In this document: positions 32,868 to 42,327 of the stretch, in pieces
Layout: the number at the start of each line of letters is the position of its first letter
How positions within the stretch are numbered: the stretch's first letter is position 1
Source of the DNA: UBA11524 sp965646445
GTDB lineage: Bacteria; Bacillota; Clostridia; Christensenellales; Aristaeellaceae
Assembly (NCBI GenBank): GCA_965646445.1
Contig: CBFFZW010000001.1
Coordinates: forward strand, 143,172 to 207,171
Reading direction: 5' to 3'
DNA: 64,000 bases
Translations under genes and position numbers: made by a program
Notes under the pieces: generated by a model
Databases searched by the model: none
The model's input: the letters and a program-made list of their open reading frames with translations, nothing else
Told to the model about the DNA's origin: nothing

Positions 32868-32900
32868 GCAGCCAAAACAATTTAGAAAGAGAGGATCTCA

Positions 32901-34043
32901 ATGAAATATTCTCCCGAATTACGAGCTGCTGCTATCAAGAGCCATCTGACAGACGGTCAATCTATTGCTCAAATTTCCCTGAATGCAGGTGTACCCAGGA
33001 GCACCCTCTACAATTGGATTCAACAGCATCGAGAGAAATTACAATCACAAAAGGATCATTCACAGCCAGTTACTTTACAAAATATCCATCGTCTCGAAGC
33101 TAAGATACAAAGATTGGAAGGGATAGTCTCCATTCTAAAAACCGTTCAATGTACTGTTCATGCGCCGCTTTTAGATCGACTCAATGCCATTGAGCAACTC
33201 CAAGGACAATACAGTATACACATGTTATGCGAAGCAATGGACGTACCTCGTGGCACATTCTACAATCATATATTCCGAAACAAACGTGACAACACATGGT
33301 ACGCCAAACGACGTGAAGAACTGCGCCTTCAGATACAAAAAATCTACGATGACAGTAAACAAATCTTTGGCGCTCAGAAGATCGCCGCTGTTTTACGCAA
33401 TAAGGGGATCAAAACCAGCGAACGTCTTGTTCGAGAGCTCATGCAGGATATGTGCTTGGTAAGTATACGACAGGATGCCAAATGTCTGTATGACAAAGAA
33501 ATAACCAGATACAAGAATCACGTCAACCAACAGTTTGATGTCAAGCGGCCAAATCAGGTATGGGTGAGCGATGTAACGCAATTTCGATATAACCAAAAGA
33601 GTTACTACATCTGTGTAATCGTAGACTTATTCGCGCGAAAGGTTCTCAGCTACAAAATCAGTCAGCGCAATAGCGTGCAGTTGGTTAAGCTCACGTTCCG
33701 ACAAGCCTATGATAATAGAAGACCTGATACCTCGCTTATCTTCCATACAGACCGCGGCAGCAATTACCGCTCCAATGCATTCTGTGATTATTTAAAGAAG
33801 CTGGGTGTTACGCAATCCTTCTCACGGGCTCATGTTCCTTATGATAATTCCGTCATGGAGTCGTTTTTCGCCTCCATGAAACGCGAGGAGCTATATCGCA
33901 CAAAATATCGCTCGGAACGGGAATTCAAAGAAGCAATCAATTCCTACATTGAATTCTACAATGATAAACGCCCACATGCCAAGTTGAAATACAAGACGCC
34001 AAATCAAAAGGAAACCGAATATATAGGAAACCTTTGTGAATAA
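32901..34043 (+). mobile_element. IS3-family element, transposase in a single frame
   Basis: 380-residue transposase. N-terminal HTH (QSIAQISLNAGVPRSTLYNWIQQH, the OrfA part), leucine-rich linker, then an HTH_21/integrase core (OrfB part) with the complete DDE set D224, D284, E320, spacing DD(35)E. IS3 transposases normally need a -1 frameshift to join OrfA and OrfB; here both are already in one frame without interruption. AT-rich compared with the host and with good ribosome binding site, so a recent arrival. Terminal inverted repeats could not be set; the element probably extends ~40-60 bp beyond each end of the gene. Confidence 0.88.
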
Positions 34044-34241
34044 CCACTCCATAGCTTGGATATGGAAGGTTCGAAAACATGACTTTTGATCGTTTGCGTC
34101 CGCATTTTTTCCTATTCCAATTCCGTGTCCAGATTCACGATCGTTTTCGGTTCATCAAAATCCCCCGAAAACACGAGGATAAAACAAAACCACCCATGAT
34201 GTCCAAACCCTAAGGGTTCAAATCTCATAGGTGGTTTCATA
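34044..34241. other. Gap between transposase and tRNA-Ser
   Basis: Contains a GTTTTCGG/CCGAAAAC hairpin (34143-34172), a ~25-codon minus-strand frame ending at about 34110 (FSGDFDEPKTIVNLDTELE) that looks like the C-terminus of an unidentified, otherwise lost gene, and the tRNA-Ser terminator. Confidence 0.4.
34187..34237 (-). terminator. Terminator of tRNA-Ser
   Basis: 13-bp stem with one G-T pair (34187-34199 with 34225-34237) and a small palindrome in the loop; T-rich tail on the minus strand. Confidence 0.8.
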
Positions 34242-34332
34242 TGGCGGAGAGTTAGGGATTTGAACCCTAGGTGGGGTATAAGCCCACACACGATTTCCAG
34301 TCGTGCGCCTTAGACCACTCAGCCAACTCTCC
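34242..34332 (-). tRNA. tRNA-Ser(GGA), CCA encoded
   Basis: Acceptor stem GGAGAGT/ACTCTCC, anticodon loop CTGGAAA (anticodon GGA), long class II variable arm, T arm TAGGG-TTCAAAT-CCCTA, discriminator G followed by encoded CCA (34242-34244 on the plus strand as TGG). Confidence 0.96.
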
Positions 34333-34368
34333 AGGTTGAATTGCGGTGGGTCAACCGCAACGATAGCT

Positions 34369-34397
34369 ATTATAACCATTTTCTTGTGGAGTGTCAA
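34369..34397 (-). promoter_or_regulatory. Consensus promoter of tRNA-Ser
   Basis: Minus strand TTGACA (34392-34397), 17-bp spacer, TATAAT (34369-34374): a perfect SigA consensus. A 7-bp hairpin (34341-34360) lies in the leader between promoter and tRNA. Confidence 0.95.
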
Positions 34398-34489
34398 GTG
34401 CTGTTCGCAAAAAAAGGCAACTTTTTTTCTCATCAGGGGACAATCGACACAGGAGGGAGAGGGGTCACACACTGTTTACAAAATATCGC

Positions 34490-34518
34490 TTGCATTTTCC
34501 CCGCGGGCATGGTTTAAT
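34490..34518 (+). promoter_or_regulatory. Promoter of rbgA operon
   Basis: TTGCAT (34490-34495), 17-bp spacer, TTTAAT (34513-34518), 39 bp before the rbgA start. Confidence 0.65.
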
Positions 34519-34557
34519 CTAAACTGACTGATTTTACAAGCAAAGAAAGGTATTGCT

Positions 34558-35463
34558 ATGGACATCAACTGGTATCCGGGACACATGGCGAAGGCCAAGC
34601 GGCTCCTCTGCGATCAGCTGAAAAGGGTCGATGTGGTGATTGAGCTATGCGACGCGAGGCTGCCTTATGCCAGCCGAAATCCCGATCTGAATAAGCTGAT
34701 CGGCGGCAAGAAGCGCGTGCTGCTGCTGAACAAGGCCGACCTGGCGGATCCGGCGGCAACCAGCCGCTGGCTGAGCTTCTTCCGCGCCCAGGGGATTGAC
34801 GCCGCGCCCTTCAACGCAAGCGGCGGCAAGGCCAAGGAGGCCCTGGCGGTTATCGACCGCGCTGCCGAGGAAACCGTCGAGCGGGCGGCGGAAAAGGGTA
34901 TCCGCAAAACCGTCCGGGCCATGGTGGTGGGCGTGCCCAACGTGGGTAAGAGCACCTTTACCAATAAGCTGCATGGAGGCGCCATCGCCAAGACCGGCGA
35001 CCGCCCGGGCGTGACCCGCAGCAACCAATGGGTGCGCATCAGCCCTTATTTAGAGCTGATGGATACCCCCGGGCTCCTGTGGCCACGGCTGGACGACCAG
35101 CTGGCAGCGCGGCGGCTGTGCTATATCGGCACGGTGAAGGACGATGTGGTGGACCTCCCCATGCTGACCATTCATCTCCTGCAGGATCTGCTGAAGGTGA
35201 AGCCGGAGGCCGTTATGGAGCGCTTCCGCCTGACCGACCCCACGCTCACCGGGGAACCGCTGCTGGAAGCCGTATGCCGGGGGCGCGGCTTTCTGATGCG
35301 CGGAGGCGTCTGCGATTACGACCGCTGCTGCGCGGTGGTGCTGGATGAATTCCGGGCCGGGAAGCTGGGGCGCATCACCCTGGAGGAGCCCCGCAGGGAG
35401 CGCAGCCGCCTGACGATCCCAGGCGCGGGGGAGCATACGGAGGAAGACCATGGCGAGGATTGA
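34558..35463 (+). CDS. rbgA: Ribosome biogenesis GTPase RbgA (YlqF)
   Basis: Circularly permuted GTPase needed for late 50S assembly. 301 residues; the G4 motif LNKAD comes before G1 GVPNVGKST and G3 DTPG, the permuted order typical of YlqF/RbgA. N-terminus NWYPGHMAKA is the family hallmark. Overlaps rnhB by 14 bp, as in many Firmicutes. Confidence 0.97.
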   Translation: MDINWYPGHMAKAKRLLCDQLKRVDVVIELCDARLPYASRNPDLNKLIGGKKRVLLLNKADLADPAATSRWLSFFRAQGIDAAPFNASGGKAKEALAVIDRAAEETVERAAEKGIRKTVRAMVVGVPNVGKSTFTNKLHGGAIAKTGDRPGVTRSNQWVRISPYLELMDTPGLLWPRLDDQLAARRLCYIGTVKDDVVDLPMLTIHLLQDLLKVKPEAVMERFRLTDPTLTGEPLLEAVCRGRGFLMRGGVCDYDRCCAVVLDEFRAGKLGRITLEEPRRERSRLTIPGAGEHTEEDHGED

Positions 35464-36070
35464 TCGCGAGGCCAAGGTAAGGCTGCTGGCGCAGACGGAC
35501 ACGGCCTTCTGGGCGCAGGGGACAGTGGTGGCAGGCATGGATGAGGCCGGCCGCGGGCCGCTGATCGGCAGCGTGGTGGCGTCCTGCGTGGTCATGCCCG
35601 AATCACCGCTGCTTCCCTGGGTGGATGACAGCAAAAAGCTGTCGGAAAAGCGACGGGAACAGGTCTACGAGGAGATCATGGCCACGGCGCTCCATGTGGG
35701 CGTCGGCATGGCGACGGCCCAGGAGATTGACGAAATGAACATCCTGGAGGCCACGCGAAAGGCCATGCGGGAGGCCGCGGCCCAGGTGCCCGCGGAGGTC
35801 TTCATGATTGACGCGGTGAAGAATCTGGGGCTGAAGGGCCTGGAGGTTCCGATCATCAAGGGCGACGCCACATCCTACAACATCGCGGCGGCCAGCATCG
35901 TCGCCAAGGTCACCCGGGATCGGCAGATGCTTGCCCTGGACGCCCTCTATCCCGAATACGGCATTGCCCGCAACAAGGGCTATGGCACGCCTGAGCACAT
36001 CGCGGCCCTGCGACGAATGGGGCCGTGCCCGGAGCACCGGCGCAGCTTCATCGGGCACTTCTGGCCGTGA
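35450..36070 (+). CDS. rnhB: Ribonuclease HII
   Basis: Removes ribonucleotides and RNA primers from DNA. 206 residues with the catalytic motif GMDEAGRGP and later DSKKLS, SIVAKVTRD and the KGYGTPEH segment. ATG 35450 overlaps rbgA. The stop overlaps the yraN GTG. Confidence 0.96.
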   Translation: MARIDREAKVRLLAQTDTAFWAQGTVVAGMDEAGRGPLIGSVVASCVVMPESPLLPWVDDSKKLSEKRREQVYEEIMATALHVGVGMATAQEIDEMNILEATRKAMREAAAQVPAEVFMIDAVKNLGLKGLEVPIIKGDATSYNIAAASIVAKVTRDRQMLALDALYPEYGIARNKGYGTPEHIAALRRMGPCPEHRRSFIGHFWP

Positions 36071-36423
36071 GTACGCATCGGGAGGGTCTGACCGGGGAGG
36101 CCCGGGCGGAGGCGTATTTGCTGACCCTGGGATATGCGCTGGTGGCCAGGCGCTACCGCGGGGAGGACGGCGAAATCGACTTAATCATGCGGGATGGCGG
36201 CTGCCTGGTTTTTGTGGAGGTCAAGTATCGGCCCCATGGACGCATGGGCGACGGCCTGATGGCGGTGACCCGTCAAAAGCAGCGCAGGATGACCCATGCG
36301 GCCATGGCTTTTTTGACCGAGCGGGAACAATGGGGCGCGGTTGTTCGTTTTGATGTGGTAGAGATTACCGGCGACGGGCTGCGGCATGTGCGTGACGCTT
36401 TCCCGGCGGCCGGGGCATATTGA
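36067..36423 (+). CDS. YraN family (UPF0102) endonuclease-like protein
   Basis: 118 residues with the RecB-type nuclease core: GEARAEAYLLTLGY, EIDLI and FVEVKYR (the Asp-Glu-Lys set). Biological role unsettled; almost always beside rnhB. Start set at GTG 36067, which overlaps the rnhB stop (GTGA). Confidence 0.88.
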   Translation: MSTHREGLTGEARAEAYLLTLGYALVARRYRGEDGEIDLIMRDGGCLVFVEVKYRPHGRMGDGLMAVTRQKQRRMTHAAMAFLTEREQWGAVVRFDVVEITGDGLRHVRDAFPAAGAY

Positions 36424-36444
36424 GATAGAAAACGAGGTGTCTTG

Positions 36445-39400
36445 ATGAAATTCAGCCGGATCCTTGCGCTGATGATGGTGGGCGTTATGCTGATCCTGCC
36501 CGGTATGGCCGAGGAGGACGCGGGCAACCTGCTGTACAACGGCGGCTTTGAGTGGACAGATGAAGAGGGCCTGCCCGACGGCTGGTATACCGACGCTTAT
36601 GTTCACCAGGAGGGTTACACCACCTATCGTCTGTCTGAGGACGCCCGCACGGGATCGGCCTGCGCGGTGGTGGACAACCTGGGCATGAATGACGCCCGCT
36701 TCGCTCAAACCGTGACGGTGGAGCCGGAGTCGCTGTACCGCCTGTCCGGCTGGATTCGCGCCGAGGGTATCCTGGACAGCGGTCTGGGCGCGAACCTCTC
36801 CATCGAGGGCGTGTATGTCTTCAGCGAAAGCGTCTACGACAGCCAGGGCGAATGGATGCATGTGGAGCTTTATGGCGAGACAGGGGAGGATCAGCGGGAG
36901 GTCACGGTCTTCGCCCGGGTGGGCGGATACAGCGGAGAAAGCCAGGGCAAGGCCTGCTTTGACGACCTCCGGCTGGAAAAGGTAGATGCCCTGCCCGAGG
37001 CCGTGACGGCGGAATTGTGGTTTGTCGACCGCGCGCCTGTGGTCGCGCCCGAGACCCCGGCGGATGATGGCGAAGCCTCGCCCTTCTGGCCCTGGCTTTT
37101 GCTGATGGCGGCGGCATATGCGCTGATGGCGGCCTTCATGGGCCACAGGATCAGTCTGGATCGTCAGCCCCTGCGCCCGGAATCCGCGAAGCCCTCCGTT
37201 TTCTTCCTGGCGGGTCTGCTGGCGGCCGCCGTCAGCCGCGTTGTGGTGGCGCTGCTGGTGGAAGGCTACCAGGTGGACGTGAACTGCTTCCTGTCCTGGG
37301 GAGCCACCGTGGCCCAGGAGGGTACCTGGACGTTTTATCAGCCTGACCGCTTCTGTGACTATACCCCGGGTTATCTGTACGTTCTGGGGCTCAACGGGCT
37401 GCTTTCCCGGCTGGTAAGCAGCCGCGCCGCGCAGGTGCTGATCTACAAAACCCTGCCCATGCTGTGTGATCTGGCGGCGGCCTGCCTGGTGGAGCGAATC
37501 GCCCACAGGGAGGGCGCGGACAGAACCTCGGCGGGCTTGCTGGGCCTTCTGGTCGCCTTCAACCCGGCGGTGTTCATCAACAGCGCGGCCTGGTGCCAGA
37601 TGGACAGCGTCTTTGCCGTGGGGCTAATGCTGGTGGCGTGGCTGGCCATTCGCCGCCGGTGGAAGATCGTGCTGCCGCTGTATGTGCTCTGCGTCCTGGT
37701 GAAGCCCCAGGCGCTGATGCTGGGCTTCCTGGGGCTGACGGCCATCGTCATGGCCTGGGTGCGCCATCGGGAGGATCGCAGACCGATCCTGATCGGCGTC
37801 GGCTTTTCGCTGCTGGCAGCGCTGGCGGTCGCGGTGCCCTTCACGGGGCGTCAGCCTGTGACCTGGCTGTTTGACCTGTATGCCAAAACGTTGGCGTCCT
37901 ATCCCTACGCCACCGTCAATACGGCCAATCTGTATTACATTTTCGGCGGCAATTGGGTGGATATCAACGCGCTGTGCGGATGGCGGGTTCCGGCGCTGCT
38001 GGCGGCGCTGACGATGGCCTGGGGCCTGATCGCCCTGTGGCGCGGCCGGGTGAAGCGGCTTCGCCTGTACTGGCTGGAGCCTGCCCTGATGGCGACCTTT
38101 GCCCTGATGTTCCTGGTGATGGCCTTCCTGCCGGTCTCCTGGCTGACGGTGGGCGCCGTGGCCATGGCGTTGGCCTTTGCCGTGGTGCTGCCCATGCTGA
38201 TCCGTTCCGGCAGGGTGGAAACGCTGCCCCTGTGCGGCGGTGTGCTGTTCATCCTGCTGTATGTGCTGGGCATCAAGATGCACGAGCGCTATCTGTTCCC
38301 GGCGCTGCTGCTGCTGGGCATGGCCTACGCCATCCGCCGTGACCGCCGGATTCTCCTGCTGCTGACGGCGGTGAGCTGCACCATGTTCGTCAACGAGGGC
38401 ATCGTGCTGGACAACGCCATCCGCCTGGGGGCCGGCATGGGCCATCTGAACAGCGATACCCACGGGCTGAACATGCTCCTTTCGTGGCTGAATCTGGCGA
38501 GCGTGCCCCTGGCGGTGTGGGTGTGCCGCAGCGTCTGCCTGGAGGACGCGTCTGAGCTTCCGGCATGGCTGAAGTCCGGGAAGCCTGGTCGTCCCGCGCC
38601 TTCGCCGCTGAATTTCAAGCCGGACGCCAGACTTCACTGGAAGCGGGCAGATACCTTCCTGGTGTTGGGCGTGACGCTTTTATACAGCGTGGTGGCCCTG
38701 TGGAATCTGGGCAGCATGAAGGCGCCGCAGAATCCCTGGAAGTCCACGGCCTCCAATGAGGCGGTGGTCATTGACCTGGGGGAACACCATGATGACGTGG
38801 CCATGCTCTACTTTGCCCAGGTGAGCCGGTATGACTTTTCTGTCGCCGTCAGCGAGGACGGGGAGAACTGGTCGGAGGAATACTGGGCGCAGATGGATCA
38901 GGGCCAGTGCTACCGCTGGAAGTACCTGACGCCGTCCTATGTGGACGCCAACGGCAAGCGCGGGTATGTGTCCGCCGATACGCTGGATCGCGTTCAGCGG
39001 CTTTTCGGGCGGTATGTGCGCATCACGGCGCAGCAGATCGGCCTGATCCTCAACGAGGTTATTTTCCGGGACGCGGAAGGCCGGGCGATCCCTGCCGTCA
39101 TTGCCGCCCGGCTGAACGCCAACGCGGAATCGCCGCTGCTGACCGATCCCGCCGCCCTGCTGGACGAGCAGGATACCATCGAGGCCACGCCGGGGCTGTA
39201 TGGCGGCGCGGAAGCCATAGCCGAGCCAAGCTGGTACAACAGCACTTATTTCGACGAGATTTACCACGCCCGCACGGCCATGGAGCATCTGCGGGGTGAG
39301 GTTCCCTATGAGACGAGTCATCCGCCCCTGGGCAAGCTGCTGATGAGCGTGGGCATTGCCATCTTCGGCATGACGCCCTTCGGATGGCGCATCGCGGGCG

Positions 39401-40584
39401 TTGTGGCCGGCATCATCATGCTGCCGGTGATGTACGCCCTGGGCAAGCAGCTGACCAAGCGCACGGACATGGCCTTTGCCGCCATGGCGCTGATGGCCAT
39501 GGACTGCATGCACCTGGGCCAGACGCGCATCGCCACCATCGACAGCTTCCCGGTGCTGTTTATCCTGCTGAGCTATCTGTTTATGCTGCGCTTCATGCAG
39601 CGTGATCTGGTGGGCGCGCCGCTGAAGACGCTGCTGCCGGATTTGGCGCTGTCCGGCCTGTTCATGGGCTGCGGCATCGCCAGCAAATGGATTGGCGTCT
39701 ACGCGGCGGCGGGGCTGGCTGTACTGTTCTTCTGGACATGCGCCCGTCATCTGCGGCTGTCGGCCATGAGCGCCGGCATCCTGGCCGGGGATTCGGCGGC
39801 GCAGCTTTCCTTGGAGGAGTGGGAGCTGCTCATCCTGCGGGATCGCGGAACGGTGAAGCGCATTGCCGTCCTCTGCGCGTGGTGCGTGCTGTTCTTTGTG
39901 ATGATTCCCGTGGTGATTTACCTGCTGGCCTACATACCGTACTTTGCCTATGCCAAGGCGGACAGCTTCCTGGATTTTGTCAAGCTGGTTATCGGCGCGC
40001 AGAAAGGCATGTACGATTATCATTCCAGCCCCGGCCTGGGCATGGATCATCCTTTCTATTCACCCTGGTACGAGTGGCTGGGGCTCAAGCGGCCGATGTA
40101 TTTCGCTTCCGCCCAGTACATGCCCGAGGGCGTCAGCCTGGCCATTTTCTGCTTCGGAAGTCCGGCGGTGTGCATCGTGGGCCTTGGCGCCATGGCTGTT
40201 GTGGCGGCGGTATGGCTTCGGAGGCACATGGATGTTCGTCCCGGCTCTGACGCGCTGTTCCACTGGACGGCCTCCACATGGAGCGTCAATCCGGCCTTTG
40301 TGCTCATCGGGCTGATGGCGCAGCTTCTGCCGTGGGTGCTGGTGCCTCGCGGAACCTACATGTACCATTATTTTGCCAGCATTCCCTTCCTGATCCTGGC
40401 CATGGTGCTGGTGCTGAACTGGCTGCGGGAGCGCTGGCCGAGGGCGGGGCGCGTGGTGCTGATGCTCTACCTGGTTTTCTGTCTGGCGACCTTCCTTTGC
40501 TTCTATCCTTATGCCAGCGGCATGGTGGTGCCCAACGCCTGGCTGGATTTCGGTTCCAAGTTTTTGTGGTTGTATCACAGCTGA
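36445..40584 (+). CDS. Giant membrane protein with two GT-C glycosyltransferase modules
   Basis: 1379 residues in one frame. Order: signal peptide (1-22); a carbohydrate-binding-like beta domain (about 25-180, NLLYNGGFEW...FDDLRLEKV); a first multi-helix GT-C module (about 210-710, QVDVNCFLSWG, QMDSVFAVGLM, MHERYLFPALL as in mannosyltransferase/GT87-like proteins); a discoidin-like domain (about 750-890); a second GT-C module of protein O-mannosyltransferase type (about 930-1379) with FDEIYHARTA and SHPPLGK carrying the acidic catalytic motif. These enzymes use polyprenyl-phosphate sugars and act outside the membrane. Acceptor unknown; ATG 36445 has AGGTG upstream. It sits behind yraN, and a strong terminator follows. 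Confidence 0.85.
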   Translation: MKFSRILALMMVGVMLILPGMAEEDAGNLLYNGGFEWTDEEGLPDGWYTDAYVHQEGYTTYRLSEDARTGSACAVVDNLGMNDARFAQTVTVEPESLYRLSGWIRAEGILDSGLGANLSIEGVYVFSESVYDSQGEWMHVELYGETGEDQREVTVFARVGGYSGESQGKACFDDLRLEKVDALPEAVTAELWFVDRAPVVAPETPADDGEASPFWPWLLLMAAAYALMAAFMGHRISLDRQPLRPESAKPSVFFLAGLLAAAVSRVVVALLVEGYQVDVNCFLSWGATVAQEGTWTFYQPDRFCDYTPGYLYVLGLNGLLSRLVSSRAAQVLIYKTLPMLCDLAAACLVERIAHREGADRTSAGLLGLLVAFNPAVFINSAAWCQMDSVFAVGLMLVAWLAIRRRWKIVLPLYVLCVLVKPQALMLGFLGLTAIVMAWVRHREDRRPILIGVGFSLLAALAVAVPFTGRQPVTWLFDLYAKTLASYPYATVNTANLYYIFGGNWVDINALCGWRVPALLAALTMAWGLIALWRGRVKRLRLYWLEPALMATFALMFLVMAFLPVSWLTVGAVAMALAFAVVLPMLIRSGRVETLPLCGGVLFILLYVLGIKMHERYLFPALLLLGMAYAIRRDRRILLLLTAVSCTMFVNEGIVLDNAIRLGAGMGHLNSDTHGLNMLLSWLNLASVPLAVWVCRSVCLEDASELPAWLKSGKPGRPAPSPLNFKPDARLHWKRADTFLVLGVTLLYSVVALWNLGSMKAPQNPWKSTASNEAVVIDLGEHHDDVAMLYFAQVSRYDFSVAVSEDGENWSEEYWAQMDQGQCYRWKYLTPSYVDANGKRGYVSADTLDRVQRLFGRYVRITAQQIGLILNEVIFRDAEGRAIPAVIAARLNANAESPLLTDPAALLDEQDTIEATPGLYGGAEAIAEPSWYNSTYFDEIYHARTAMEHLRGEVPYETSHPPLGKLLMSVGIAIFGMTPFGWRIAGVVAGIIMLPVMYALGKQLTKRTDMAFAAMALMAMDCMHLGQTRIATIDSFPVLFILLSYLFMLRFMQRDLVGAPLKTLLPDLALSGLFMGCGIASKWIGVYAAAGLAVLFFWTCARHLRLSAMSAGILAGDSAAQLSLEEWELLILRDRGTVKRIAVLCAWCVLFFVMIPVVIYLLAYIPYFAYAKADSFLDFVKLVIGAQKGMYDYHSSPGLGMDHPFYSPWYEWLGLKRPMYFASAQYMPEGVSLAIFCFGSPAVCIVGLGAMAVVAAVWLRRHMDVRPGSDALFHWTASTWSVNPAFVLIGLMAQLLPWVLVPRGTYMYHYFASIPFLILAMVLVLNWLRERWPRAGRVVLMLYLVFCLATFLCFYPYASGMVVPNAWLDFGSKFLWLYHS

Positions 40585-40592
40585 GTCCAATG

Positions 40593-40633
40593 GCGCGGAT
40601 TTCCGGCAAGAAATCCGCGCTGTTTGTATTTTT
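40593..40633 (+). terminator. Intrinsic terminator after the GT-C gene
   Basis: Perfect 11-bp stem (40593-40603 with 40610-40620), 6-nt loop, then a T-rich run ending in seven Ts. Confidence 0.92.
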
Positions 40634-40726
40634 TTGGCAAGCAGGGAAGGGCTTTTTTACTTTGAGTCGAATGATAAATAGTAAATATGTTTGACGAATA
40701 CGAATGAAGAATGCGAGGTGCTGCCT

Positions 40727-42259
40727 GTGCTGGCAAGAACCCTGGGCTATGGGCTGAGCGGCGTCAGCGGCTTCCCGGTCACGGTCGAGGTCTACGCGGC
40801 CAACGGTCTTCCGGCGCTGGAAATCATTGGGCTGCCGGATGCCTCGGTGAAGGAAAGCCGCGATCGGGTCAGCGCGGCCATCGTTAACAGCGGCTTTGCC
40901 ATGCCCATCGCCCGGGTAACGGTGAACCTGGCTCCGGCCGATACCCGGAAGGAGGGCCCAGCCTTCGACCTGCCCATGGCCGTCAGCATCCTGATGGCCT
41001 CGGGACAGATCGGCGCGGCGGAGCTTTCACGCACGCTGCTGCTGGGCGAGCTTTCCCTGGACGGCAGCCTTCAGCCGGTGCGCGGGGCGCTGCCCATGGT
41101 CATCAGCGCCAGTGAGCAGGGCGTGGAAGAGGTCGTGCTGCCGGAGGGCAACGCGGAGGAAGTTGCCTGCATCCAGGGCGTCAGGGTGTATCCCGCGCGG
41201 AATCTGCGGATGGCGGTGGAGCACCTGACCGGCAGGATGCCCATTCCGGCGCAGGTACAGCGCTCCTATCAGGACATTCTGCGCGAGACCCACTGCGCAG
41301 TGGATTTGTCCCAGGTTCAGGGGCAGCTGGGCGCGCGTCGGGCGCTTGAGATTGCCGCGGCAGGCGGGCACAACATGCTGATGGTGGGGGTTCCGGGATC
41401 GGGAAAGACCATGCTGGCGCGGTGTTTGCCGGGGATTCTGCCGCCGATGACCTTTGAGGAAGCGCTGGAAACGACACGCATCCATTCCATTGCCGGACGC
41501 CTGGCTCCCGGCGCGGGGCTGATGGCGACCCGCCCCTTCTGCACACCGCATCACAGCGCGTCCGTGGCCAGTCTGATCGGCGGCGGCTCCAATGCCCGAC
41601 CGGGCGAGGTCAGCATGGCGCATAACGGCGTGCTTTTTCTGGATGAGCTGCCAGAGTTCAGCCGTCCGGCGCTGGAGGCGCTTCGTCAGCCTCTGGAGGA
41701 TGGCGTGGTGTCCGTGACCCGGGTGCATCATCAGGCGCAGTATCAGTCCAGCTTTATGCTCGTGGCCAGCATGAATCCCTGTCCCTGCGGCTTTTTCGGC
41801 AGCAAGCAGCGGGCTTGCCGGTGCAGCCAGCATGAGATCCGCCGGTATCTGGATCGGGTGTCCGGGCCGCTGCTGGATCGCATCGACATCCAGATCGAGG
41901 TGGACGCGGTGCCGGTGAAGGAGATCAGCGGCGGCGGGAGGGCGGAAAGCTCGGCCGCGGTGGGGGAGCGGGTTCATCGCGCGCGCCGGGTTCAGCAGGA
42001 GCGGTATCGCGGCGAGGGTATCCACTGCAACGCTCAGCTGGACGCGCGGCTGACCAAGCGCTTTTGTCCCCTGACGCCGGAGGCGACCCAGGTGCTGCAT
42101 CTGGCGGTGGATCGGATGGGCATGAGCATGCGGGCCTATGGCCGTGTGCTGAAGGTGGCCCGCACCATTGCGGATCTGGCGGGGGAGAAGGACATCCGCA
42201 CCGAGCATGTGGCGGAGGCCATTCAGTACCGCGAACTGGACGGAAAGTACTGGCGGTAA
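40727..42259 (+). CDS. ComM/YifB family AAA ATPase (Mg chelatase-like)
   Basis: 510 residues: N-terminal Lon-protease-like domain (about 1-170), AAA domain with Walker A GVPGSGKT and Walker B FLDELPEF, a CxCG...CxC zinc-type segment (NPCPCGFFGSKQRACRCS) and a C-terminal Mg-chelatase-like region. ComM of naturally competent bacteria promotes branch migration during recombination; the role in Clostridia is not established. GTG 40727 gives the usual N-terminus (LARTLGYGLSGVSG). Convergent with the GH4 gene. Confidence 0.9.
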   Translation: MLARTLGYGLSGVSGFPVTVEVYAANGLPALEIIGLPDASVKESRDRVSAAIVNSGFAMPIARVTVNLAPADTRKEGPAFDLPMAVSILMASGQIGAAELSRTLLLGELSLDGSLQPVRGALPMVISASEQGVEEVVLPEGNAEEVACIQGVRVYPARNLRMAVEHLTGRMPIPAQVQRSYQDILRETHCAVDLSQVQGQLGARRALEIAAAGGHNMLMVGVPGSGKTMLARCLPGILPPMTFEEALETTRIHSIAGRLAPGAGLMATRPFCTPHHSASVASLIGGGSNARPGEVSMAHNGVLFLDELPEFSRPALEALRQPLEDGVVSVTRVHHQAQYQSSFMLVASMNPCPCGFFGSKQRACRCSQHEIRRYLDRVSGPLLDRIDIQIEVDAVPVKEISGGGRAESSAAVGERVHRARRVQQERYRGEGIHCNAQLDARLTKRFCPLTPEATQVLHLAVDRMGMSMRAYGRVLKVARTIADLAGEKDIRTEHVAEAIQYRELDGKYWR

Positions 42260-42279
42260 GCCTGTTTGCATATGAAGAA

Positions 42280-42316
42280 GCGCGCCTGCCGGGACGTTGT
42301 GTCCTGACAGGCGCGC
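42280..42316. terminator. Bidirectional terminator between comM-like and GH4 genes
   Basis: Long GC-rich stem: GCGCGCCTG/CAGGCGCGC (42280-42288 with 42308-42316) extended inside by GGAC/GTCC. Confidence 0.75.
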
Positions 42317-42327
42317 CTTGTATGGGC

